From the NCBI RefSeq assembly GCF_001661345.1, contig NW_017962914.1, positions 894,439-958,438 of the forward strand: DNA of 64,000 bases, in the 5' to 3' direction. Position 1 is the first letter of the stretch. Every line of letters starts with the position of its first letter. The translations under genes were made by a program, and so were the position numbers. Under the pieces are notes generated by a model. That model was not told the origin of the DNA. It searched no databases and worked only from the letters and a program-made list of their open reading frames with translations. Source of the stretch: Ascoidea rubescens DSM 1968 (Eukaryota > Ascomycota > Saccharomycetes > Ascoideales > Ascoideaceae). Positions 53,150 to 63,368 of the stretch are shown one piece after another.

Positions 53150-54873
53150 ATGGTATGTTCACTCTATGAACCATTCTATTGCGCTCTTGTCATTTGATTC
53201 GGTGTATTTCCATTATTTTGCATTGTATTGTGGTGCTGAAACGAACAGATTTTTTTTTTCCAAAATTTCTGTCTCCTTTTTGCCGCCTACAGGGTGGCTA
53301 ACAATTATAAAACCAACAGTAGTATCCATCAATTTCAGTAACCTTGGACAAATTGCAGCCAAGTTGCGACTTGTTTGCAAAATAATTGCCAATACATTCA
53401 GATCAATGGTCTCTTTGCCTCTTCCATCCAGTTGATCGCTTTGATTACCTCTCATGTACTCAATATACTAACTGCAATTATTCTATTCTACAGGGTAAAG
53501 AAAAACAACACGTTAACGTCGTCGTTATTGGTCACGTCGATTCTGGTAAATCAACCACCACCGGTCATTTAATCTACAAATGTGGTGGTATTGACAAACG
53601 TACCATTGAAAAATTTGAAAAAGAAGCCGCTGAATTGGGTAAAGGTTCTTTCAAATACGCCTGGGTTTTAGACAAGTTAAAGGCTGAAAGAGAAAGAGGT
53701 ATCACCATTGATATTGCTTTATGGAAATTCGAAACCCCAAAATACTATGTTACCGTTATTGATGCTCCAGGTCACAGAGATTTCATTAAGAATATGATTA
53801 CTGGTACCTCCCAAGCTGATTGTGCTATTTTAATTATTGCCGGTGGTGTTGGTGAATTCGAAGCTGGTATTTCCAAGGATGGTCAAACCAGAGAACACGC
53901 TTTATTGGCTTACACCTTAGGTGTTAAACAATTGATTGTTGCCGTTAACAAGATGGATTCCGTCAAATGGGACGAAAAAAGATTCAATGAAATCAAAAAA
54001 GAAGTTTCTTCTTTCATCAAAAAGGTTGGTTTTGCTCCAGCAACCGTTCCTTTTGTTCCAATCTCTGGTTGGAATGGTGACAATATGATTGAACCATCTC
54101 CAAACTGTCCATGGTATAAGGGTTGGGAAAAGAAAACCAAAGCTGCTAAATACACTGGTAAGACTTTGTTAGAAGCTATTGACTCCATTGAGCCACCAGC
54201 AAGACCAACTGATAAACCATTACGTTTACCATTACAAGATGTTTACAAGATTGGTGGTATTGGAACTGTGCCAGTTGGTAGAGTTGAAACTGGTGTTATC
54301 AAACCAGGTCAAGTTGTTACTTTCGCCCCAGTCGGTGTTACCACTGAAGTCAAATCCGTTGAAATGCACCACGAATCTTTAACTCAAGGTCTTCCAGGTG
54401 ACAATGTTGGTTTCAATATCAAGAATGTTTCTGTCAAGGATATCAGAAGAGGTAATGTCTGTGGTGATGCCAAAAACGACCCACCAAAAGGCTGTAAATC
54501 TTTTGATGCTCAAGTTATTATCTTAAACCATCCTGGTCAAATTTCTGCCGGTTACGCTCCAGTCTTAGATTGTCACACTGCTCACATTGCTTGTAAATTC
54601 TCTGAATTATTAACCAAGATTGACAGAAGAACCGGTAAAGAATTAGAAAAAGAACCAAAATTTGTTAAATCTGGTGATGCTGCTATTGTTAGAATGGTTC
54701 CATCTAAACCAATGTGTGTTGAAGCCTTTACTGACTACCCACCATTAGGTAGATTTGCCGTTAGAGATATGAGACAAACTGTTGCTGTTGGTGTTATCAA
54801 GAAAGTTGATAAGACTGACCCAACTGCTGCTAAGGTCACCAAATCTGCTTTAAAAGCTGGTGCTAAAAAATAA
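53150..54873 (+). CDS. TEF1: Translation elongation factor eEF1A, one intron
   Basis: GTPase that brings aminoacyl-tRNA to the ribosome. Exon 1 is just the ATG (53150-53152) and exon 2 is 53494-54873; together 460 residues, close to the fungal 458. The product starts [20 protein letters not shown] (G1 loop GHVDSGKST), then the switch-1 region [30 protein letters not shown] (G3) and [10 protein letters not shown] (G4). Domains 2 and 3 are complete. Codon choice is extreme (GGT, GTT, GCT, AAA, CCA), as for very abundant proteins. The longer frame opening at 53386 is intron sequence. Identity certain; whether the genome has a second copy is unknown. Confidence 0.98.
53153..53493 (+). other. TEF1 intron
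   Basis: 341 nt, directly after the start codon. Donor GTATGT (53153-53158), perfect branch site TACTAAC (53466-53472) and acceptor TTCTACAG (ending 53493). Splicing gives the universal MGKEK start. Confidence 0.95.
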
Positions 54874-55312
54874 GATAAATAAATTGAAGTATTTTTTTTT
54901 GTTTTCTTCGGTTATTTTTTAGAAAATTATATACTATACTTTATATTAATGTCTTATTTATTTATCAGTTATAATTTAATGGTTTGATTTAATATTTTAC
55001 ATTTTTGAGCTTTGAAAACTGTAGTTTTTGTTTTTGTTCTATTTTCTAATTGAAAAAAAAATTTTTTTTGAGTGCTGAACAAAGCGATTAAAATTATTGA
55101 ACAATGAATACTAAAGATATTTGATTTCATTCCCCTAATTGTAAATCTTTGTTAATTTTTTCGGTTCAAAATTTCCAAAGATTCAAACCCAGCATTTCCT
55201 TACAGATTTTAAATCAGTCAAAGGAAATAATAAACTGGACATTCTTTTGTTTTTATTCTAGTATGCAGTTTCAATACAAAAAAGTCAAACAAAGAAAAAT
55301 AAAATAATATAT

Positions 55313-55346
<34 letters not shown>

Positions 55347-55547
55347 CGTATGTATATAAAATATGAAGAAAACGAAAATAGGAAGAGAAAAATTTATAAA
55401 ATCTATAGTGGTATAAAAAAAACTAGATATAATAATAATAATGATAGTGGTAATGGTGATAATAATAAATTATAATAAATTATAATTGAATATAATAATG
55501 GATAATAATGAATAGTAATAGATATTAACAATTAATAATAGCCAAAT
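54874..55547. other. Convergent intergenic region, TEF1/MRL1
   Basis: AT-rich 3' flanks of both genes. It contains a (TA)n microsatellite at 55318-55346 and ATA/ATG-rich tracts beyond it. No gene is seen. Confidence 0.5.
55318..55346. repeat. (TA)n microsatellite
   Basis: An uninterrupted run of alternating T and A, about 29 bp, in the convergent TEF1/MRL1 gap. Confidence 0.95.
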
Positions 55548-57056
55548 TTAATCTGAGTCAACGTCGAAATCCAATTGATCTAGTAGATCATTTTGATTTT
55601 GGACGTAATCTACATCAAACTCTGATGTGTTGAAGTTATTATTTGAAGACCTTGAGGAAAGTGGAACGAATTCTCTTGTTCTTGAATTGAATAATTTTTT
55701 AGTTAACTATTTGCAATGAATTAAAATTAAAATAATAATTTATGGATAAGATAAAAAGAAAAAAAGGAAAGAAGAATAAAAGATTAAGAAAATTTTGATG
55801 TAAAATTATTGCTAAATTTGTCAGTGTCAGTTTTTTCAAAGATCAATAATTAAAATTATTTTTTTTTTAAAAAAGAAAATGAATAAAGAAAAAGAAAATG
55901 AATAAAGAAAAAGAAAAATAAAGAAATTGAAAATTTAGGTACTTACATTGTGAAAATAATACTTCAATTTGCTGTCATTGGTATTAAAATTATTATAATT
56001 TGGCAAATGGACTCCTTGTCTCCATGGAGTATTAAAATTTCTTCTTTTTGATATAAAGTTTTTATAAAGGAAACCACCACCGCAGGAAACAATTAAAAAA
56101 GCCATTACAATTGATAAAAAGATCCAAATAGCAGTTAAATTGTCAGTCTTTTTTGAAGTAACGCAAGCATGACTTGTCCTGACCTCAAAGAAATAATCAC
56201 AATCATTCAAGACTCCAACAAAAGATATAGAAGCTTTAGTTAACAATTCCTTATCACAAATAAAGTTTAAGATACTTGATTTTCTTAAGTGGTTATTTGT
56301 ATTGGGACAATAACTGCCATTTTGGTAGGTTAAAGTTAGTTTTCTGCCTCTAAAGATTGGAGTAGTATTGAAATTGCCGATTGAGAATTTCTGGCCTTCA
56401 AAATCGGTATAATAAGCACCAACCAATGAGGTGTTTGTGATATCAACAACTTCATTGTTTGGTTTCAAAGGAGATGAGCAAATGCCCAACGTGAAGTTCA
56501 TTCCATAGTCATGACCCTTTGCGTTCCAACCAACAGCACCAGGGGTTGAGGGACCAGGAGCTAAGGCGCCGTTGTTTGAATTAGAATTGGGGTTTATTAC
56601 TGCGTTTGGATTTGAATTTGAGCTCGAGGAAGCCAATGCAACAGAAGAATATAAATCAGATAGATCATAAAAGCCATTGTTTGCTGGATTTATAACAGTA
56701 CAGGGTTCTAATAGAGGTTTCTGTTCTGATGGTGGAGGAGGCTGGTTGTTTTCTGAGCTGTTGTTCTGATTATTGCTGACGTTTTGATCGTCTTTTTTGG
56801 GGTCCTCTTTGGAACTCTTGTCTTGTATGGGACTGTTTTTCCTAATATTTGGGAGCAAATTCAGATTGATATAAGTGTTTGTATTTTCAAATTGGATTGG
56901 ATTCAAGTGGTTTATATTTAGTTTTTGCTTATAGTCTTGCTCAGCCAAGTTATCGGATATATCCAAAGAATGTCTTTTGGTAAAACCAGAGAAAGCGCCA
57001 GCGACAATGTTGGTGCAAACAAGTAAAGCTGCTGGAAATTGGGCAAAGAACCTCAT
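55548..57056 (-). CDS. MRL1: MRL1, mannose-6-phosphate-receptor-like sorting receptor, 3' intron
   Basis: Type I membrane protein cycling between Golgi and endosomes that helps vacuolar hydrolases mature. Signal peptide at about 1-20 (ATG at 57056). The MRH domain (about 115-300) has PCTVINPANNGFYDLSDL, GHDYGMNFTLGICSSP, LTLTYQNGSYCPN, LNFICDKEL and DCDYFFEVRTSHAC, all matching yeast Mrl1. A membrane helix follows (about 307-330, AIWIFLSIVMAFLIVSCGGG). Read without splicing it stops three codons after KYYFHN. Splicing 55707-55946 adds 52 residues, LTKKLFNSRTREFVPLSS and an acidic end with DLLDQLDFD, a plausible cytosolic sorting tail, for 422 in total. Domain identity is strong; the spliced tail is inferred. 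Confidence 0.85.
55707..55946 (-). other. Predicted MRL1 intron near the 3' end
   Basis: 240 nt on the minus strand. Donor GTAAGT (forward 55941-55946) and acceptor AAATAG (ending at forward 55707), both in phase 0. A CACTGAC branch-like motif lies far upstream of the acceptor; no TACTAAC is seen. The downstream exon is open and acidic, and ends at TAA 55548-55550. Confidence 0.68.
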
Positions 57057-57857
57057 CTCAGAGTGCTGATGGATATGTATTGGTCAAAAAAACTAAAACA
57101 AAGAATATTTAAACAATCAACCAAAAATAGGATAACGAGTGATAAAAAAAGAACGAAGAAGATGGAAAGAAAACAGCATTGGGAAGCAATCCGCGCACGG
57201 ATTTCTCAATCAGACACGGATCTTGCATCCGGCATCTACACTAGCCATAACAACGCCACAGAAACACCGAAAGCGGCATATGGAAGGGCTGGTAAACCGG
57301 CCTCATCCGAGGATTTTGAGAAAAGCTGTCGGTGGCCAGCGGTGTGGGTGCAGAAGCAGAAGCAGAAGCAGAAGAAGAAGAAGAAGAAGAAGAAGAAGAA
57401 GAAGAAGAAGAAGAAGAAGAAGAAGAAGCAGAAGAAGAAGAAGAAGCAGTATGTGTATTGCGTCTGTCAGTTTCGGCCTAGGTTGGTTTGATCCAGTCAA
57501 TGGTTTTAAAGATAGTTGTCTTTGGACCTTCTGGTATATTGAAAGGAGGAAGTTTACCATTGAGTTTTGGAATCACTTTTGGATCCACTTTTGGAATCAC
57601 TTTTGGAGTCAAAATAAGAGCATGACCTATATACATCTCAACTACTAGAAAACAAGCAATTATGTATCTTAATAAATAGATTTGAATATTTATCTTTCTG
57701 TTATTTTAAATTGTCTATTTTTAATCCTGTTATTCTTCTTTGACTATTTTCTGTTAATTTACAACCTATACTTTGTTATATACTTGAGAAACTCACCCCA
57801 TTATATATTGCTCAATGTTTTCCTTTTTTCTTTGTTAGATCGATTTTTTTAATTGTT
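57057..57857. other. Intergenic upstream of MRL1, with a GAA-rich repeat
   Basis: 57130-57350 is GC-richer than its surroundings, then the AAG/CAG repeat at 57351-57448. Long plus-strand frames here are produced by the repeat and begin at TTG or inside low-complexity DNA. GGAATCACTTTTGGA-like words repeat near 57566-57606. No gene is accepted. Confidence 0.5.
57351..57448. repeat. (AAG/CAG)n trinucleotide array
   Basis: About 98 bp of CAGAAG and AAG units on the plus strand, upstream of MRL1. It would be CTT/CTG-rich on the MRL1 sense strand, so it may act as a pyrimidine-rich promoter element. Confidence 0.95.
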
Positions 57858-58365
57858 TTACTCTCCAACAAAACAATTATATGGATCAAACTCAAAAACC
57901 GTGCTTAACCGTAACTTTGTTATGTTGGATTCATCAGTGAACTCATTATTACTTTCCAATGAACATCTGATTTGCTTAGTTTGCTTAGTCACCACTAAAA
58001 CAGCCTCTTTGATAGTAACAAACACATTATTAAGATTTAAGATCACTTCTCTTTACTCAAATGCTATCCAAAAATGCAAAGTATATGCAATCACATTTAC
58101 TAATAAGAATTTCTCTTATTTTGGCCTGATTAGTTATCATGAACAAATCAAATTCAAACAAAAACTCGATATCTGTTTTGCTCCTATTTTCTTTTGTTCT
58201 TTGATGTATTTTTCTTCAAATTTTCTCTATAAAAACTTTCTCGTAGATTTTCTAAGCACTGTTCATACTACTATGTTTGAATTTATGATCTCTTTGAACT
58301 TTTTGATATGCCGACAAGAGTCATGTAAACCAGCTTTAACACAATCCTACATTTAATTTGAGTAT
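57858..58365 (-). pseudogene. Possible small gene or decayed coding remnant, minus strand
   Basis: On the minus strand between MPH1 and MRL1, several consecutive short frames read like protein, not like low-complexity AT-rich DNA. The longest (58055 down to 57858) gives VFVTIKEAVLVVTKQTKQIR followed by a mixed-charge stretch ending FEFDPYNCFVGE; it lacks an ATG. Upstream, in another frame, an ATG at about 58141 opens MITNQAKIREILI. A weak 55-nt intron (GTAAAT ... GAAG) could join the two. I recognise neither part. Options: a small spliced gene, a frameshifted pseudogene or chance. The opposite strand has a 168-codon frame, but it starts at TTG. Confidence 0.25.
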
Positions 58366-58436
58366 CAAAATAACATCATTTATTTATCCTCACACATCTG
58401 TTATTTATAACATAAACTTCTCTTTTATTTTTATTT

Positions 58437-59505
58437 TTATATTTTATTTTTACTCTTATCTTTTGGATAAAATATATTGTTAAATCTTTTCATTGATTTG
58501 CTATGCTCAATCATGTTCACTGGAAGACTTTTTTTCAACCCAATTGACGGATTAAAGATATTAAAATCAATAATTGGTTCCAACATTTTACTTTTCAAAC
58601 TATCTTTACTAGTCTCATTAGAAACTCTTGAATAATATTTAATGTAAAACTCTTCTTCTTCTTCTTTTGTCAAGTACGCATCATCAGCTTTAAATTTTGT
58701 GTTATAAATTCTATTAAAATCTTCGGATTTCTCATCTTTGTTATTATTTTTTCGTATTTTTTTTAAATATTCATCCCGATTATAATTACTAACATTCTCC
58801 TTAAAGTTCTCATCCAACTCTCCCATAGATACTTCATCCATATATTTCAATATCTCTTTTATATTGTTTTGCTTTAAATTTTCCCTTTCTTTTTTCCTCT
58901 CTTCTAACTTACTTTTCCGATTTAATTTTTTTATTTCAATCTCTTTTAGCCTTTCAATTTTCTTCATTTCTTGTTGTTCTTTTTTCATTTTTTTTATCTT
59001 TCTTTGTTGCTCGACTTTTTCGATTTGTTCTTTTTTCTTTCGCTCCTCAATCTCCCTTTTTCTGACATCCATTTTTTTTTCTTCGTCTTTCAATTTTTGA
59101 ATCTCTTGTTTTTCAATTAAATCAATCAATACCTCATCATTTAATTCATCCTTACTTAAATCCTCAATAAAACTTAATCCAGAATTATTTTCGTTTTGAG
59201 ATGAATGTGATTTGAATTTGGTTGATGATATATTTTTTCTTTTTCGAGGGCCTAATGTTTTAAATTTTAACGTATTGCTAGTAATTTTGTTGTTTTTTAT
59301 ACCAATTGCCCCAATAGTATTCTTGATCATACTCATTATATCGTTTCCAATGTCTTTTCTGACTATTTTTTGTATTTCAAGATCATCTAAATTGTCTTTC
59401 TTATTTTTATTTGATAAAATTTTGTCATATTGTTTTACATTTCCATTTATAATATTAGTATTAATATTATTCACTATATTATTATTTTTATCATTCATTA
59501 TATTA

Positions 59506-59563
<58 letters not shown>

Positions 59564-62480
59564 CATAAGTTTTTTTAGAATTTCCTCTTTTATTTTCTGC
59601 AGCCGTTTTAACTTGCTTTGTTTTTTTATTTAAAAATTCCTCGATTTCTTTATTATCTATATCATGCTCTTCAAAATCATCATCACTGAATATTTCATCT
59701 TCAAAAATATCTCTACCTAAACTAATTGAACTTAAATTATTCGAATTAAAAGACTTTAAATTCCCTAGATTAGAAGACAAAGGTTTACTGTTAAATGACT
59801 GACCTATAATAGAATTAGAATCTAAAGATAAATTTATCTCTAAATTTTCGTGCATCTGCTCATCTTCAAAATCATCTTCAAAATCATCATCAAGAAACTC
59901 ATCATCAAGATTTATTGATGCATTAGTCTTTTTGCCTTTTATTGAAACAGAATTGGATTTTTCTTTTTGTGAAATTTCTACGTTAATTACATCATTCCCA
60001 TTGATTTCGTTATTCAAAAGAGAAGAGTCCTTATTATTACTAGAATTATTCAATCCAATAGGCAAATCAACTTCTTGAGATGACTCAAGAAAATTCATTA
60101 TATTCGATCTTCTTTTTTTTCTTTCTAGCCTGCTTCTTTTCCTAAGAGGCTCATCTTCTTCATCAGAACTTTCTATATCTATTATTTCGTTTAAATCATG
60201 ATCATAATCTTGATCAAAATCAGTTGTTTTTTTAACTAATTTTGACGCTGCCTTAAAGCCAGTTTCAACATTATCAGGCATAAAAAATATTTTCTTGGGC
60301 TTTTTAGTTTGTTTTATTGGTTCAGTTATCAAACTTTGATGTGGTTTGTTAGTTTTATTTTTTCCAGGCTTTACTTTTTTTCCAATCGTTTTTTGTGTCA
60401 TAATTTTTATGAGTTCATCATTATCTTCAGTATTATTAATTTCAATATTTTCTTCTGGAATTTCTATAAATAATTTTTCGCAAATTGGAGTTACATCCTT
60501 TGGTATAATCCGGTCAGATTTATTCAAGTTTATTATATTATCCTGTAATACGCTCTTTTGAACAAAATTATAGGTTTCCATTGAATTTTCAAATTTTTTA
60601 TTTTCAGCTTCAGTTAATAAGAGAACAATTTTCCCATCTCGTTTTCTACCAGTTCTTCCCATTCTTTGAATATTTTTAATTGGTGAAGAAGTTGAATCGT
60701 AACATATAATTAAGTCAACTTCTCCAATATCTAAACCTTCTTCACCAATTGATGTGGCAACAAGGATATTATATATACCTTTTTGAAAATCAACAATCAA
60801 TTGTTTTTGCATTTTTTGATTCATTCCATTGAGCTGAGCGTCTTCAGAACTGCCAACCCTAGTTGTTGATCTTTCTTGTTTTTGCTTTTTTTTCAATAGT
60901 TTTTCTTCTTCTATCTTTTTTTGTTTTTCGATTTTTTCAGTTTCAATATTTGCTTTAGCTTTTTTTTTTCTGCCTTTTGGTTTTGCTTTTTCTCTAAATG
61001 AGTCTTCATCAAATTTTTCTTTTTCTTTAGATTGACCAATGAAAATATGAGGTTTCAAAAGATTTTTTATGTTATGGTTTTCAATAGCTTTAACGATTTC
61101 TAAAGCAGATTCTCTCAATTCAGTAAAAATAATGACTCTTGAATTTGAATTCGTTTTGGGATCATTAAAGAAAAATTTTAATTGGTCAACCAAGTTAATT
61201 AGTTTTGGATGACCTAGATATTTTGGATCAGTTAATAGGGATTGTGATTTTTTTAAAATTTTATTTATATTAATATCATTATAAAAAGAAGAGGAAGTTT
61301 TATTTTTAGACTTTCCAGTTTCAAATTTGGTTGTAATTTCTTTATATTTATTTAATAAATAGGAATGAAAAGTTCTAACTCCATAAACATTTAATCTTCT
61401 TAGCATTTGACCAACTTGAGCTAGTAATTGTAGAATAAAATATAAATACCATTTCAAACCTTCGTTATATCTTGGATTTGAAATAACTTTTTGAGAAGCT
61501 TGCATTGCCTTAAAGAAATTGATATTTGAAGGATGGACATTTTCATAAACTTTGTTTTTAATTGCAATTTTCAAAGTGGGCTCAATTGCGATTGAGATAT
61601 AATTAATAAATTCACTAATTTCCTGGCATTCCATTTCAGGGTAAACAATGATTTTAATTATTTCCTTTTGTTTGATATATTTGATTGTGTCATCGCTTTT
61701 TTCTGATCTAATTTCGATTTTTGAGATTAACAAGTTATCGACCAATTCTTGAACACCGGGAATATCAGAAGCTGGAGTGGCAGTTAAAGCCAAAATTCTG
61801 AAGGATAAAGTGAATCTAGTGATAAATTTGATGATATTATTGTAGGCGTAATTACCCTTAGCTCTATGGGCTTCATCAACAATTAACAAAGCGATGGATT
61901 TGGGGTTTAAAAACCCAGTTTTCAAGTCATTTTCAACTACTTGTGGAGTAGTGAAGAAGACTCTTTTTGAGTTCCAGATTTCAGGTCTGTTTTTTCTTGA
62001 TTTATCTAATAGAATTGCAATTTCATCAGTTGGAATTCCTGTTAGTGATAAGCATGTTTTGATTTGTTGAGCCACCAAGGGTCTTGTGGGAGCCATGAAG
62101 ATTAATTTAGCATCTTTTAACCAACGGTAATAATTTAAGATTAAAGTGTTTGCAATAAAAGTTTTACCCAAACCAGTTGGTAGAGCAACAAGAACATTTT
62201 TGAATAGGGCTTGTTTAATGATATTGAATTGGTAATCTCTGATTTCGAAATTTGTTGGATAAATATAGGAAGGTAGGTTATCGTGATTTAAAAGATGGTG
62301 AGTTTTTGAGTTTACTCTGACTACTGGTTGATTAATTTGGTAATATTGTGGTTGATTATTGGGGTGGTTATTATTGTTGTTGTTAGAAGTGACTGTAGAT
62401 AAAGGTTGAAACTGAGTTCTTTCGGTTAATTCTAGATCATCAATGTCATCATCAAATATATCTGATTCAAAATCGCTCAT
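58437..62480 (-). CDS. MPH1: MPH1, FANCM-family DNA helicase
   Basis: 3'-5' DNA helicase that unwinds D-loops and remodels stalled forks, favouring error-free repair. 1,347 residues against 993 in S. cerevisiae. Start MSDFESDIFDDDIDDLEL at the ATG 62480. Core: EIRDYQFNIIKQALFKN (Q region), ALPTGLGKTFIA (motif I), MAPTRPLVAQQ (Ia), LLIVDEAHRAKG (II), ALTATP (III), then the long FANCM-type insert, VATSIGEEGLDIGEVDLIIC (V) and QRMGRTGRKRDG (VI). The C-terminal half is charged and Asn-rich, with an Asn run near residues 970-990 from an AAT microsatellite and a Lys/Glu coiled-coil-like stretch at about 1105-1205. Divergent from GON7; MBF-like motifs lie between. Confidence 0.94.
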
Positions 62481-62925
62481 GATTATGAGAAAAGAAAAGA
62501 AAAGAGAACAAGAGGAATTAAACAGAAAGATTAAATTGAAGTAGAAGAGATGTAATTGAGCATTATGAACAAGCTCTCTTTTTTTTCCTCGCTCAGTCTC
62601 TATTTCTCTCTATAATTTGTCCTTTAATGCTAATAATTTAAGCAAAAACTGGCAGATATAACAGTGATTGTGATTAAATTGCGAAGGTAAATTTGGATAT
62701 AAAATTGAGCGAGACGCGATTTCGGTTGCAGGAAAAAGTGCGTGCGTGAGGGTGCGTGATGAAAAAGAACGCGCGAAACAGGAAAAAGAGAAGTTGCTGT
62801 TTTTTTTATTGAGAAAAGTCATAAGTTCATTATAGAAAGAGAAAGAAAAAGAGAACAATATATTTAAGATAAGATAAGATATATTATAAATAGATAGCGG
62901 GGAGTTTGTTTTTTTGTTTGTGAAA
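62481..62925. promoter_or_regulatory. Divergent MPH1/GON7 promoter with MBF/SBF-like motifs
   Basis: 445 bp. ACGCG occurs at 62714-62718 and 62769-62773, the second overlapping CGCGAAA at 62772-62778; these match the cores of the yeast MCB and SCB G1/S elements. GTGCGTGA-like words repeat around 62741-62760. Binding is inferred from motifs only. Confidence 0.5.
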
Positions 62926-63306
62926 ATGACAGTTTTGAACAAGGGAGATAATAACGATGATTTGAATGGGATTGAAAATAGACCATTTGCGATTTATTAT
63001 AATATTGGAGAGGCAATTGAGAAAAGGATTGAGGTGGGAGATGGGCCACATTTTACAAAGGGTAAAACAAGTGGACCTAGTGATTTTGTGTTAAAAGCAG
63101 GAATTAAAGATAAAGATAAACCAAGCGAGGCCAAGGACAGTTGTTTAGGAAAGTTAAGAAGTGAATTGACTACTTTACAAGATAAGATTAATGTGTATCT
63201 AACAGAGAGGATGGCCAGCAACAGTAGTGGAAATAATAACGAAGAAGCGAAATTTGAAAAAGAAATATTGGATGGAACAGCTGAAGACGATGAAGATGAG
63301 TATTAG
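62926..63306 (+). CDS. GON7: GON7, KEOPS/EKC complex subunit
   Basis: Small, mostly disordered subunit of the KEOPS complex, which makes t6A37 in ANN-reading tRNAs and affects telomeres. 126 residues from the ATG at 62926 (123 in S. cerevisiae); the frame extends four codons to a TTG. The diagnostic block is KTSGPSDFVLKAGIKDKDKP, then LGKLRSELTTLQDKINVYLT, which aligns well with yeast Gon7. The C-terminus is acidic (DDEDEY). Its stop is only 62 bp from the convergent INO4 stop. Confidence 0.92.
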   Translation: MTVLNKGDNNDDLNGIENRPFAIYYNIGEAIEKRIEVGDGPHFTKGKTSGPSDFVLKAGIKDKDKPSEAKDSCLGKLRSELTTLQDKINVYLTERMASNSSGNNNEEAKFEKEILDGTAEDDEDEY

Positions 63307-63368
63307 ATAGATCTTGCGTATTACGTATTGGGTATTATTGAAATACCTTATTGAATCATCTCATTAAA

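Noticed and set aside
57039-57648. Two overlapping plus-strand frames of 150-169 codons
   Set aside because: They are produced by the AAG/CAG repeat and have no independent coding signal.
57853-58356. 168-codon plus-strand frame between MRL1 and MPH1
   Set aside because: It begins at TTG right after a stop, is hydrophobic and low-complexity, and shows no recognisable domain.
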